The translations under genes and the position numbers were made by a program. The notes beneath the pieces were generated by a model. That model did not search any database, was not told the origin of the DNA, and was given only the letters and a program-made list of their open reading frames with translations. This document shows positions 16,767-25,897 of a stretch of DNA of 64,000 nucleotides, piece by piece. The DNA lies in assembly GCA_965200885.1 (NCBI GenBank), contig OZ241737.1, forward strand, positions 1,984,001 to 2,048,000, given 5' to 3'. The DNA comes from MPNP01 sp026710155 (GTDB taxonomy: Bacteria > Pseudomonadota > Alphaproteobacteria > Rhodobacterales > Rhodobacteraceae). Within the stretch, counting starts at the first letter, position 1, and each line of letters starts with the position of its first letter.

Positions 16767-18149
16767 ATGACTGGTGATTGGACTAAATCGGCATGGAGAA
16801 GCAAGCCACGGATTCAAATGCCAGATTATCCGGACCAGGATAAACTTGACCGGGTACAAAAACAACTTGCAATGAGTCCTCCGTTGGTATTTGCCGGGGA
16901 AGTCAGGCAGTTGAGAAATGAACTTGCAAAAGTATGTGAAGGCAAGGCTTTTTTGCTGCAGGGTGGCGACTGTGCCGAAAGTTTTCAGGAATACAATGCT
17001 GATTCCATAAGGGATACATTCAGGGTTCTTCTTCAAATGGCAATTGTCCTTACCTTTGGTGCCAAACGTCCAATAGTCAAGATTGGTAGGATGGCAGGTC
17101 AGTTTGCCAAACCAAGATCATCATCTGTTGAAACCATCAATGGTGTCGAACTTCCCAGTTATCGGGGGGACATGATCAATGATATAGAATTTAGTGAATC
17201 TTCCAGGATACCTGATCCTGAAAGAATGCTGACTGCCTACTCTCAGTCTGCTGCAACCTTGAACCTGCTCAGAGCCTTCAGCCATGGTGGTTATGCCGAT
17301 ATCACGAGGGTGCATACCTGGAATCTGGAATTCACCAAGAAAAATAAATCTGAAAAATATCTTCAAATTGCCAGCCGGATCACCGATGCCTTGGAATTTA
17401 TGGAAGCTGCAGGCGTCAATGCTGAAAAATTGAATTCACTCAAACAGGTCAATTTTTACACCAGCCACGAAGCTCTGTTGCTGGAATATGAGGAAATGCT
17501 CAGCCGAGTTGATTCCTTGACAGGGGACACAATAGCAGGTTCCGGACATTTCATTTGGATTGGTGATCGAACACGGCAGCCAGATGCGGCGCATGTCGAA
17601 TTTTGCAGGGGAGTACAAAATCCTCTGGGCATTAAATGCGGACCGAGCATTACCCCCGATGATTTAAAGGTCCTTTTGGAAAAGCTCAATCCTGAAAACG
17701 AAGCTGGACGAATTACCCTTATTGCACGCTTTGGCAACAACAAGGTTGGGGATTATCTTCCCAAGCTCATCAAGGCTGTAAAGGAGGTCGGATCAAATGT
17801 TATCTGGTCTTGTGACCCGATGCATGGCAACACGGAAAAATCCTCTTCTGGTTATAAAACGAGACGGTTTGAAAATGTCCTGGGTGAAGTTCAACAGTTC
17901 TTTGATGTTCACCATGATGAGGGAACAATTCCTGGTGGAGTGCATTTCGAAATGACTGGCAAGGATGTCACCGAATGCACCGGTGGCTTGAGCGCGGTGT
18001 CCGATGAGGAGCTGGGCGATCGATACCATACGGTTTGTGACCCACGCTTGAATTCCTCGCAGGCTTTGGAATTGGCCTTTCTTGTTTCAGAAGAACTGGC
18101 CAGCAGAATAAAAAGAAACAACGGTCGAGACAAAATCAGAGCGGCATGA
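16767..18149 (+). CDS. 3-deoxy-7-phosphoheptulonate synthase, class II
   Basis: This 460-residue cytoplasmic enzyme condenses phosphoenolpyruvate with erythrose 4-phosphate, the first step of the shikimate pathway. It is the plant/actinobacterial-like class II type: LLQGGDCAESF, GRMAGQFAKPRSS, SHGGYADITRVHTWN, WIGDRTRQPDAAHVEF, NPLGIKCGPS, WSCDPMHGNT and GGVHFEMTGKDVTEC are all present. The length is normal for the family. GGAG lies 7 bases before the start. Class II is the usual DAHP synthase of Rhodobacterales. The following 267-base gap separates it from the pyrimidine cluster. Confidence 0.96.
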   Translation: MTGDWTKSAWRSKPRIQMPDYPDQDKLDRVQKQLAMSPPLVFAGEVRQLRNELAKVCEGKAFLLQGGDCAESFQEYNADSIRDTFRVLLQMAIVLTFGAKRPIVKIGRMAGQFAKPRSSSVETINGVELPSYRGDMINDIEFSESSRIPDPERMLTAYSQSAATLNLLRAFSHGGYADITRVHTWNLEFTKKNKSEKYLQIASRITDALEFMEAAGVNAEKLNSLKQVNFYTSHEALLLEYEEMLSRVDSLTGDTIAGSGHFIWIGDRTRQPDAAHVEFCRGVQNPLGIKCGPSITPDDLKVLLEKLNPENEAGRITLIARFGNNKVGDYLPKLIKAVKEVGSNVIWSCDPMHGNTEKSSSGYKTRRFENVLGEVQQFFDVHHDEGTIPGGVHFEMTGKDVTECTGGLSAVSDEELGDRYHTVCDPRLNSSQALELAFLVSEELASRIKRNNGRDKIRAA

Positions 18150-18271
18150 GTTGGGTAACCGTTCCAACCCGGTTTAAAATTACTGGATTTACTGGCTGTT
18201 CCACCTGACCGCGTTTGTTTAAATCAATTTTATTGGCCTGCAAGAGTGACAAAGTAATTTTGAATTATTGC

Positions 18272-18301
18272 AAAATAAGGTATTATTCCAAACCTTATTT
18301 T
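18272..18301. promoter_or_regulatory. Perfect 10-bp inverted repeat upstream of the pyrimidine cluster, candidate operator
   Basis: AAAATAAGGT and ACCTTATTTT form a perfect inverted repeat separated by 10 bases, a 20-base half-site spacing or two helical turns. The spacer contains TATTAT, a plausible -10 box, and TTGAAT at 18260 lies 15 bases before it. The site is 116 bases upstream of the binding-protein start and 122 bases after the DAHP synthase stop. An operator for the pyrimidine cluster is the simplest reading. A weak AT-rich terminator for the upstream gene is the alternative, since the right arm ends in TTTT. Confidence 0.45.
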
Positions 18302-18416
18302 CAGGTTTTGAACTGGAAATTAATAAATCACAATTTTTTTCTTTGAAAATTACTTGGATTTGGGAATTATATGATAGCATCGATCATTGTATGCTGAATT
18401 TATGAAAGGTGAAATG

Positions 18417-19409
18417 ATGAAGGTTAAATTATTACCAGTTATAGTTGTTCTATTCGGCTCATTGGCTTTTTCTGCACATGCTGCTGATAAGATTACGCTT
18501 CAATTGAAGTGGGTTACACAGGCACAATTCGCCGGTTATTATGTTGCTCATGACAAGGGTTTTTACGATGAGGAAGATCTTGATGTAGAAATCAATGCGG
18601 GTGGACCGGATATTGCTCCTCCCCAGGTAATAGCAGGTGGTGGTGCTGACGTAATAATCGAATGGATGCCTGCGGCGCTTGCCAGTCGTGAAAAAGGACT
18701 TCCTTTGGTAAATATCGCACAACCATTCAAATCATCCGGCATGATGCTGACATGTCTGGAGGAATCCGGAGTGACTTCCCCGGAAGATTTTCCGGGAAGA
18801 ACATTGGGAGTGTGGTTTTTCGGAAATGAGTATCCCTTCCTGAGCTGGATGAGCCAACTTGGTATCCCGACAGAAGGTGGTGATGATGGAGTCACGGTTC
18901 TCAAGCAGGGATTCAATGTTGATCCATTGCTTCAGAAGCAGGCTGATTGTATTTCCACAATGACCTACAACGAATATTGGCAAGTTGTGGATGCAGGAAT
19001 TTCACCTGATGAACTGATTACATTCAAGTACGAAGATCAGGGAGTTGCTACGCTGGAGGATGGAATCTATGTACTTGAGGACCGGCTGAATGATCCAGCC
19101 TTTGCTGATCAAATGGTACGTTTTGTCAGAGCTTCCATGAAAGGCTGGAAATATGCCGAGGAAAATCCGGATGAAGCCGCCGAAATTGTTCTGGAAAATG
19201 ATGCCACTGGAGCTCAGACCGAAGTTCATCAGAAGCGAATGATGGGAGAGATTGCCAAATTGACTGCGGGTTCAAATGGTGCCCTCGATCCCATGGATTA
19301 TTATAGAACCGTGGCTATCCTTTTGGCAGGAGGATCGGATCCTGTAATTACCGGTGCGCCCGAAGGTGCCTGGACTCACATGATTACTGACGAAGTTTTG
19401 GGAAATTAA
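18417..19409 (+). CDS. ABC transporter substrate-binding protein (NMT1/THI5-like), probably pyrimidine uptake
   Basis: This periplasmic protein of about 330 residues starts MKVKLLPVIVVLFGSLAFSAHAADK, a clear Sec signal peptide. The mature part opens with LQLKWVTQAQFAGYYVAHDKGFYDEEDLDV, the signature of the NMT1/THI5 family that binds pyrimidines and related precursors. I chose the third ATG (18417) because AAAGGTG sits 5 bases upstream. The matching ATPase and permeases lie at 25-27.6 kb, behind the pyrimidine-degradation enzymes. This context points to uracil, thymine, a hydropyrimidine or a similar ring as substrate. Confidence 0.88.
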   Translation: MKVKLLPVIVVLFGSLAFSAHAADKITLQLKWVTQAQFAGYYVAHDKGFYDEEDLDVEINAGGPDIAPPQVIAGGGADVIIEWMPAALASREKGLPLVNIAQPFKSSGMMLTCLEESGVTSPEDFPGRTLGVWFFGNEYPFLSWMSQLGIPTEGGDDGVTVLKQGFNVDPLLQKQADCISTMTYNEYWQVVDAGISPDELITFKYEDQGVATLEDGIYVLEDRLNDPAFADQMVRFVRASMKGWKYAEENPDEAAEIVLENDATGAQTEVHQKRMMGEIAKLTAGSNGALDPMDYYRTVAILLAGGSDPVITGAPEGAWTHMITDEVLGN

Positions 19410-19425
19410 CTCTCAAGTGTGCAAG

Positions 19426-19452
19426 AGTGGCGGCGGAAATTCTGCCGCCATT
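19426..19452 (+). terminator. Hairpin after the binding-protein gene
   Basis: TGGCGGC and GCCGCCA form a 7-bp GC-rich stem with a 9-base loop, extendable by two pairs, 17 bases after the stop codon. The sequence after it (TTCTTCTGTT) is only moderately T-rich. It could terminate part of the transcripts and so give more binding protein than enzyme, or simply protect the upstream mRNA. Confidence 0.6.
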
Positions 19453-19539
19453 CTTCTGTTACGGCATTCAAAGGTTAAAATAACAGACTTGCATTCCCAA
19501 TCCGCAAAAAAACAAAGTAAGTAATTCTGTATTAAAGCA

Positions 19540-20865
19540 ATGGTTAACTCTGTTTATTCTCCCGGAACACTTCCGGCTAGGTTGTCGCCTGATGAATACG
19601 AAGCAAACTTTTCAGATATAAACCCCGGGTTTAGTCCTCATGAGGCCATGGTGGAGGCTGATCGGTGCTATTTCTGTTATGATGCCCCCTGCATAACGGC
19701 CTGTCCCACGGAAATAGATATTCCACTGTTTATCAGGCAAATTTCCACGGGTACCCCGAGAGCAGCTGCCAAGACCATATTTGACAGCAACATCCTGGGA
19801 GGCATGTGTGCCCGGTCATGTCCAACTGAAAACCTTTGCGAGGGTGCCTGTGTAAGGGAAGTGGCTGAAAGTGAACCTGTTGAAATCGGCAGGTTGCAAA
19901 GATTCGCCACTGATACCTACATGGACGAAAACATCCATCCTTATACGCGAGCGCATGAGACTGGTAAAATTATTGCCGTAATTGGGTCAGGCCCAGCTAG
20001 TTTGGCTTGTTCCCATAGGTTGGCCATTCATGGGCATAACGTTGAGATCTTTGAAAAAAGACCTTTTCTTGGAGGATTGAATCAAACCGGAATAGCAACT
20101 TACAAAACCGTAAATGATTTTGCACAGCAGGAAGTTGAATGGTTGCTGAAAATCGGGGGAATCAAAATCCATTTGAATGAAGCGGTCAAGGATCTTGAAG
20201 ACCTGTACCAATTAACCCAGGATTATGATGCCGTCTTTGTGGGGGCAGGATTGGGTGATGTAAACAGGTTGAATATAGGTTCCAACAAATTTCTGGAGGC
20301 AGTAGCATTTATCGAGGAATTGCGACAGGCAAGCGATTATGGAAACATTCCCATAGGAAAAAATGTTGTCGTTATCGGAGGTGGTATGACTGCTATTGAT
20401 GCAGGGGTTCAGTCAAAATTTCTTGGATCTGAGAATGTAACCATTGTCTATCGCCGAAGCAGGTCTGATATGGGGGCTTCAGAACATGAAATAAACCTTG
20501 CCCTTAAAAATGGTGTCAAATTGTTAACCAACGCCATTCCGATGGGTATGACTGGCGATGGTGCTGACGAGAAGTTGATATTGGGAAGAACAGAAGTCAA
20601 AGATGGTAAAATCCAACAAACCAAAGATACTATCGAACTCCCTGTTGATCAGGTGTTCATGGCCATAGGCCAGAAACTTGAGTTCGACCCGGGCAACCTG
20701 GCAATTGATGCCGGAAAGATTGTTGTCGACTTACATGGTAGAACAAGTGTTCCGGGAATTTGGGCTGGTGGAGATTGTGCAAACCTTGGGGAGGATTTAA
20801 CCGTAACTGCAGTTGCCCAAGGCCGAGATGCCGCCGAAGATATTCACCGTCATTTGAGCAAATAG
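19540..20865 (+). CDS. preT: NAD-dependent dihydropyrimidine dehydrogenase subunit PreT
   Basis: This 441-residue cytoplasmic flavoprotein is the electron-input subunit of dihydropyrimidine dehydrogenase, which reduces uracil and thymine at NAD(P)H expense. The N-terminal domain binds Fe-S clusters (CYFCYDAPCITACPTEIDIP and CARSCPTENLCEGACVR). FAD and NAD folds follow: IGSGPASLACSHRL near residue 148 and VVIGGGMTAIDAG near residue 284, with WAGGDCANLGEDLTVTAVAQGRDAA at the end. It has the GltD-like organisation expected for PreT. No clear ribosome binding site precedes the ATG. It works with PreA, encoded 28 bases downstream. Confidence 0.94.
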   Translation: MVNSVYSPGTLPARLSPDEYEANFSDINPGFSPHEAMVEADRCYFCYDAPCITACPTEIDIPLFIRQISTGTPRAAAKTIFDSNILGGMCARSCPTENLCEGACVREVAESEPVEIGRLQRFATDTYMDENIHPYTRAHETGKIIAVIGSGPASLACSHRLAIHGHNVEIFEKRPFLGGLNQTGIATYKTVNDFAQQEVEWLLKIGGIKIHLNEAVKDLEDLYQLTQDYDAVFVGAGLGDVNRLNIGSNKFLEAVAFIEELRQASDYGNIPIGKNVVVIGGGMTAIDAGVQSKFLGSENVTIVYRRSRSDMGASEHEINLALKNGVKLLTNAIPMGMTGDGADEKLILGRTEVKDGKIQQTKDTIELPVDQVFMAIGQKLEFDPGNLAIDAGKIVVDLHGRTSVPGIWAGGDCANLGEDLTVTAVAQGRDAAEDIHRHLSK

Positions 20866-20893
20866 GAAAAAAATCGAGATTTGAGGTAGAAAA

Positions 20894-22195
20894 ATGCCAA
20901 GTTTGAATTCGACTTTTGCAGGAATCAAATCACCCAATCCGTTTTGGCTGGCTTCGGCGCCACCTACTGATAAAGAGTACAATGTGGCCAGGGCATTTGA
21001 AGCCGGTTGGGGAGGAGTTGTCTGGAAAACCCTGGGGCTGGATCCGCATATTGTCAATGTCAATGGTCCAAGGTATGGTGCCGTTTGGGGGCCGGACAGA
21101 AACCTGTTGGGATTGAACAACATTGAATTGATCACCGACCGTCCGCTAGACGTCAATCTCAGGGAAATCAAATCGGTCAAGCAAAATTATCCCGATAGAG
21201 CTATTGTCGTAAGTTTGATGGTACCTTGTGATGAAGCGTCATGGCAAGGAATACTTCCGCAGGTGGAGGAATCGAATGCCGATGGAGTGGAACTCAATTT
21301 TGGATGTCCTCACGGCATGAGTGAAAGAGGCATGGGGGCGGCAGTCGGCCAGGTTCCGGAGTATATCGAAATGGTAACCCGCTGGGTCAAGTCCAATACA
21401 CGAATGCCGGTAATCGTAAAGTTAACACCCAACATTACGGATATTCGATATCCGGCTAGAGCTGCCAAGAAAGGTGGAGCTGACGCCGTTTCATTGATTA
21501 ATACGATTTCCTCGATAACCTCGGTCAATCTTGATACGTTCAGCCCCGAACCGTCAATTGATGGTAAAGGGACGCATGGGGGTTATTGCGGACCGGCAGT
21601 AAAACCGATTGCCCTGAACATGGTGGCCGAAATAGCAAGAGACGCCGAAACCAGTGACCTGCCGATATCGGGAATAGGAGGTATATCCACCTGGCGAGAC
21701 GCTACGGAATTCCTGTTGCTTGGGGCAGGTAATGTACAAGTATGTACAGCAGCCATGACCTATGGTTTTCGAATTGTAAGCGAGTTGCAATCCGGTCTAT
21801 TGGAATGGATGAATGACAAGCGGTTCGATAATGTTACTGATTGTCGGGGTTTGGCTGTAGGAAATGTCACAGATTGGCAGTACCTTAATCTGAATTTTGT
21901 TACCAAGGCAAGAATAAATCAGGATCTATGCATAAAATGCGGCAGGTGCTTCGCTGTTTGTGAAGACACATCCCATCAGGCCATAGTTATAAATTCGGGC
22001 CGGACTTTTGAAGTCATTGATGAGGAATGCGTTGCCTGCAACCTTTGTGTTAATGTCTGTCCCGTAGAGGAATGCATTACGATGGAACAGCTTCAACCCG
22101 GAATGGTCGACAAGCGGACAGGTCAGACTGTTGATGACAGCCTATTGAATTGGACACAACATCCGAACAATGTTGCAGCCTGTGCGACTGATTGA
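20894..22195 (+). CDS. preA: NAD-dependent dihydropyrimidine dehydrogenase subunit PreA
   Basis: This 433-residue subunit carries the FMN catalytic site. The dihydroorotate dehydrogenase-like barrel shows NPFWLASAPPTDKEYNV, ELNFGCPHGMSERGMGAAVGQ (the cysteine after FG is the catalytic acid region), VKLTPNITD and SGIGGISTWRDA. The C-terminus is a ferredoxin domain with two 4Fe-4S motifs, CIKCGRCFAVCEDT and CVACNLCVNVCPVEEC. The length and order are normal for PreA. GAGG lies 7 bases before the start. With PreT it makes the first step of reductive pyrimidine catabolism. Confidence 0.95.
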   Translation: MPSLNSTFAGIKSPNPFWLASAPPTDKEYNVARAFEAGWGGVVWKTLGLDPHIVNVNGPRYGAVWGPDRNLLGLNNIELITDRPLDVNLREIKSVKQNYPDRAIVVSLMVPCDEASWQGILPQVEESNADGVELNFGCPHGMSERGMGAAVGQVPEYIEMVTRWVKSNTRMPVIVKLTPNITDIRYPARAAKKGGADAVSLINTISSITSVNLDTFSPEPSIDGKGTHGGYCGPAVKPIALNMVAEIARDAETSDLPISGIGGISTWRDATEFLLLGAGNVQVCTAAMTYGFRIVSELQSGLLEWMNDKRFDNVTDCRGLAVGNVTDWQYLNLNFVTKARINQDLCIKCGRCFAVCEDTSHQAIVINSGRTFEVIDEECVACNLCVNVCPVEECITMEQLQPGMVDKRTGQTVDDSLLNWTQHPNNVAACATD

Positions 22196-22291
22196 ATTAT
22201 TTAACCTGATTGGGGGTTTAAGGCAATGATTGGTGTGATTCGTAACATGTGTGCAATTGAAAACCATTAGATGTAAAAGTAGGGGCAAGGC

Positions 22292-23542
22292 ATGAATTCT
22301 CCAATGGGAAATTTGTTGATCAATCACGAACGTTTGTGGGATTCGATTATGGAAATGGCAAAAATCGGCCCTGGCATTGCCGGGGGTAATAATCGCCAAA
22401 CCTTGACCGATGAAGACGCGAAGGGTAGAAATCTCTTTAAATCCTGGTGTAAACAGGCAGGGATGACTTTGGGGGTCGACCGCATGGGTACGATGTTTGC
22501 AACCAGAAAAGGTGAGGATCCCGATGCTCTTCCCGTATATGTCGGCTCACATCTGGATACCCAGCCCACAGGTGGTAAATATGATGGTGTACTTGGAGTG
22601 TTGGGAGCATTGGAAATTATTCGAACACTGAATGATCTTAATATCAGGACACGACATCCGATTGTGGTAACCAACTGGGCCAATGAGGAAGGAACCCGTT
22701 TTGCGCCTCCGATGCTTGCATCCGGAGTCTTTGCCGGAATGCATGAAGAACAATGGGCCTATGACAGGGAAGACATCGAGGGCAAGAAATTCGGTGATGA
22801 ACTGATTCGGATTGGCTGGCAGGGTGATGAAGTGGTTGGCGACAGAAAAATGCATGCCTTTTTTGAACTGCATATCGAGCAGGGTCCCATCCTGGAGGCA
22901 GAAAACAGGGATATCGGTGTCGTGACCCATGGGCAGGGTTTGTCATGGACCCAGATTACCATTACCGGCAAGGATAGTCATACCGGTTCAACCCCCATGC
23001 CCATGAGAAGAAATGCGGGGTTGGGTATGGCCAGGGTTCTGGAGCTGGTTGATGAAATCGCCTGGAGTCACAAGCCGGATGCTGTGGGAGCTGCGGGGCA
23101 TATCGAGGTATTTCCCAATAGTCGCAATGTCATACCTGGCAAGGTTGTATTTACCGTCGATTTCAGGTCACCCGAGCTTGATGTCATCAAGGATATGGAA
23201 AGCCGCCTTCGCAATGGTGGTGAGGATATTTGCCAGAACTTGAATCTACAAATCGACTTTGAAAAGGTCGGTGGGTTTGATCCGGTAAAATTCGATGAAG
23301 ATTGTGTCTCTTCTGTCAGGAAAGCCGCCGAACGGTTGGGCTATTCCCATCGCAACATAATTTCAGGAGCAGGGCACGATGCCTGCTGGATCAACAGGGT
23401 GGCACCCACGGCCATGATCATGTGCCCCTGTGTCGATGGCCTATCCCACAATGAAGCCGAGGAAATTTCCGTTGAGTGGGCAGCGAAGGGAGCCAATGTC
23501 CTGTTTCATGCCGTGGTTGATACGGCTATTGTGGTAAATTGA
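22292..23542 (+). CDS. N-carbamoyl-beta-alanine amidohydrolase-type Zn hydrolase (M20 carbamoylase family)
   Basis: This 416-residue cytoplasmic enzyme belongs to the hydantoinase/carbamoylase branch of M20 dinuclear metallohydrolases. Motifs are GSHLDTQPTGGKYDGVLGV (metal ligands His and Asp), NWANEEGTRFAPPMLASG (Glu-Glu), FELHIEQGPILE and SGAGHDACW near the C-terminus. In the pathway it would hydrolyse N-carbamoyl-beta-alanine or N-carbamoyl-beta-aminoisobutyrate, the third step, to the beta-amino acid, ammonia and CO2. Its place between preA and the dihydropyrimidinase gene supports that over allantoate or L-carbamoyl amino acids. Confidence 0.9.
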   Translation: MNSPMGNLLINHERLWDSIMEMAKIGPGIAGGNNRQTLTDEDAKGRNLFKSWCKQAGMTLGVDRMGTMFATRKGEDPDALPVYVGSHLDTQPTGGKYDGVLGVLGALEIIRTLNDLNIRTRHPIVVTNWANEEGTRFAPPMLASGVFAGMHEEQWAYDREDIEGKKFGDELIRIGWQGDEVVGDRKMHAFFELHIEQGPILEAENRDIGVVTHGQGLSWTQITITGKDSHTGSTPMPMRRNAGLGMARVLELVDEIAWSHKPDAVGAAGHIEVFPNSRNVIPGKVVFTVDFRSPELDVIKDMESRLRNGGEDICQNLNLQIDFEKVGGFDPVKFDEDCVSSVRKAAERLGYSHRNIISGAGHDACWINRVAPTAMIMCPCVDGLSHNEAEEISVEWAAKGANVLFHAVVDTAIVVN

Positions 23543-23573
23543 TAAGATTCAGTTAAATTTCAGGGGTGTTTGT

Positions 23574-25034
23574 ATGTCTAGAGTAATCAAGGGTGGAACA
23601 ATCATAACGGCAGACCGATCCTTCAAGGCGGATATACTTGTTGAGGATGAAACCATCAAGGAGATCGGCGACGATTTGAAGGGTGATGAATATGTTGATG
23701 CCGAGGATGCCTATGTGATACCTGGCGGCATTGATCCCCATACCCATCTCGAAATGCCCTTCATGGGAACCACGGCAGCCGAGACATTTGAATCGGGAAC
23801 CTGGGCCGCAGCGGTTGGTGGAACCACCATGCTGATCGATTTTTGTCTGCCTGGTGAAGATGGTTCAATCAAGAACGCCATCAATGAATGGCACCGCAAG
23901 TCGCAACCGCAGATATGCTCCGATATTGGTTATCATATGGCCATTACCGGTTGGAATGAAAACATATTCAACGAAATGGGTGATGCCGTCGAGATGGGGG
24001 TGAATTCCTTCAAGCACTTCATGGCCTACAAAGGGGCCCTGATGATCGAGGATGATGAAATGTATGCCTCTTTCAATCGATGCCGTGAACTAGGTGCTCT
24101 GCCCATGGTTCATGCGGAAAATGGTGATATTGTTGCCGAGCTTCAGGCCAAGTATCTGAAACAGGGCATCACCGGACCGGAAGGTCACGCCTATTCACGG
24201 CCACCCGAGGTGGAAGGTGAAGCAGCCAACCGGGCAATCATGATTGCCGATGCATCTTCGGTACCGCTCTATATCGTACATGTATCCTGCGAGCAGGCAC
24301 ATGAAGCCATCAGGAGAGCAAGGCAAAAGGGAATGCGTGTTTATGGCGAACCCCTTATCCAGTTTCTTACCCTGGATGAAAGCGAATATTTTTCCAAGGA
24401 TTGGAAACATGCCGCCCGTCGTGTCATGTCTCCGCCATTCAGAAGCAGGGAACATCAGGATGGTCTCTGGAATGGACTTGCAGCTGGTTCTTTGCAGGTG
24501 GTTGCCACTGATCATGCAGCATTCACGACCGATCAGAAGCATATGGGACGGGATAATTTCACCCTGATTCCCAATGGTACGGGGGGGTTGGAAGAAAGAT
24601 TGGGAGTCCTGTGGACCGAAGGTGTTGAAAAGGGACGCTTGACACCAAACGAGTTTGTAGCTGTCACCTCAACCAATATTGCCAAGATCCTGAATATCTA
24701 TCCCAGGAAGGGTGCTTTGGTACCTGGGGCCGATGCCGATATTGTGGTATGGGATCCGAAGATCTCCAAAACGATAACCTCGACCACTCATAAATCAGTT
24801 CTGGATTACAACGTGTTTGAAGGGTTCAAGGTCAATGCCCAGCCACGCCACACCCTGTCGAGGGGGGAAGTCATATGGTCTTGGGGACAGAATTCCCAAC
24901 CCCAGCCCGGACGTGGCAAATTTGTTCCAAGACCACCATTTCCGGCTCCCCATGCCGCCGTTTCAAAGTGGAAGGAGTTGAATACCCCACGGAAAATTGA
25001 CAGGGATCCACTGCATATTCCGGCCGGCATTTAA
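23574..25034 (+). CDS. hydA: Dihydropyrimidinase
   Basis: This 486-residue amidohydrolase opens the dihydrouracil/dihydrothymine ring, step two of the reductive pathway. The metal site is recognisable: GGIDPHTHLEMPF (HxH), MAYKGALM (carboxylated lysine), VHAENGD, YIVHVSCEQA and TDHAAFTTDQK, all typical of D-hydantoinase/dihydropyrimidinase rather than allantoinase. The C-terminus (HTLSRGEVIWSWGQNSQPQPGRGKFVPRPPF) is also as in the family. GGGGT lies 6 bases before the ATG. It is 31 bases after the carbamoylase gene, in the same transcript. Confidence 0.94.
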   Translation: MSRVIKGGTIITADRSFKADILVEDETIKEIGDDLKGDEYVDAEDAYVIPGGIDPHTHLEMPFMGTTAAETFESGTWAAAVGGTTMLIDFCLPGEDGSIKNAINEWHRKSQPQICSDIGYHMAITGWNENIFNEMGDAVEMGVNSFKHFMAYKGALMIEDDEMYASFNRCRELGALPMVHAENGDIVAELQAKYLKQGITGPEGHAYSRPPEVEGEAANRAIMIADASSVPLYIVHVSCEQAHEAIRRARQKGMRVYGEPLIQFLTLDESEYFSKDWKHAARRVMSPPFRSREHQDGLWNGLAAGSLQVVATDHAAFTTDQKHMGRDNFTLIPNGTGGLEERLGVLWTEGVEKGRLTPNEFVAVTSTNIAKILNIYPRKGALVPGADADIVVWDPKISKTITSTTHKSVLDYNVFEGFKVNAQPRHTLSRGEVIWSWGQNSQPQPGRGKFVPRPPFPAPHAAVSKWKELNTPRKIDRDPLHIPAGI

Positions 25035-25057
25035 TCTGCTGCGGCTGGTATGATAAG

Positions 25058-25867
25058 ATGGCCAATATGAATACCGACGTTATGGTGGATAACAGACCTG
25101 TAATTCGGGCCCGTAATCTGGGTTTGGTTTTTCAAACCACAGACGGTCCCGTTGAAGCCTTGAAGGATGTCAATCTTGATATTGAACAGGGAGATTTTGT
25201 GTCCCTGATTGGTCCTTCCGGTTGTGGCAAGACAACATTTTTGCGGCTCATAGCTTCACTTGACAAACCCACGGCAGGTGATATTTCGGTTAACGGCATG
25301 TCTCCCGAGCAGGCACGTTTGCAAAGAGCCTATGGTTATGTTTTTCAGGCAGCAAGCCTCTACCCTTGGCGAACAATTGCCGGAAACATCAAGCTGCCAC
25401 TTGAAATAATGGGATTCAGCAAGACGGAAATGAATGAAAGGGTCAAGAAGGTATTGGATCTGGTTCATCTGTCCGGATTCGAAAACAAGTTTCCCTGGCA
25501 ACTGTCAGGTGGCATGCAACAGAGGGCTTCCATAGCCCGGGCCTTGTCCTTTGATGCTGACATTCTCCTGATGGATGAACCTTTTGGGGCCCTGGATGAA
25601 ATAGTCCGGGACCACTTGAATGAACAACTGCTTGATCTATGGCAGAGTACCGGCAAAACCATTTGTTTTGTAACGCATTCAATTCTTGAGGCCGTATATC
25701 TTTCGACCAAGATCGTGGTAATGAGCAATCGTCCGGGAAAGGTGGTGGAAGTCATTGAAAGTTCTCTTCCAAGGGAACGGTCGCTGGATATAAGGGACGG
25801 TCCTGAATTCATAGAAATAGCACAAAGGGTTCGCATGGGCTTGCGCATGAGTCATTCCCATGAATGA
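25058..25867 (+). CDS. ABC transporter ATP-binding protein (nitrate/taurine/pyrimidine type)
   Basis: This 269-residue ATPase has Walker A IGPSGCGKTTFLR, Q-loop YVFQAASLYPWRT, signature LSGGMQQRASIARAL and Walker B ILLMDEPFGALDEIVR, then switch THSILEAVYLS. This is the TauB/SsuB/ThiZ class that works with NMT1/THI5-like binding proteins. It lies directly after the dihydropyrimidinase gene and just before two permease genes, so it should energise the uptake system whose binding protein is at 18417. A second in-frame ATG at 25067 is an alternative start. Confidence 0.92.
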   Translation: MANMNTDVMVDNRPVIRARNLGLVFQTTDGPVEALKDVNLDIEQGDFVSLIGPSGCGKTTFLRLIASLDKPTAGDISVNGMSPEQARLQRAYGYVFQAASLYPWRTIAGNIKLPLEIMGFSKTEMNERVKKVLDLVHLSGFENKFPWQLSGGMQQRASIARALSFDADILLMDEPFGALDEIVRDHLNEQLLDLWQSTGKTICFVTHSILEAVYLSTKIVVMSNRPGKVVEVIESSLPRERSLDIRDGPEFIEIAQRVRMGLRMSHSHE

Positions 25868-25897
25868 GTGGCTTGGCAAAACTGCCGGGTGGAGACA

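Noticed and set aside
18150..18416. A TPP riboswitch before the NMT1/THI5-type binding-protein gene
   Set aside because: The conserved CTGAGA and related thi-box elements are absent. The gene context is pyrimidine degradation, not thiamine synthesis.
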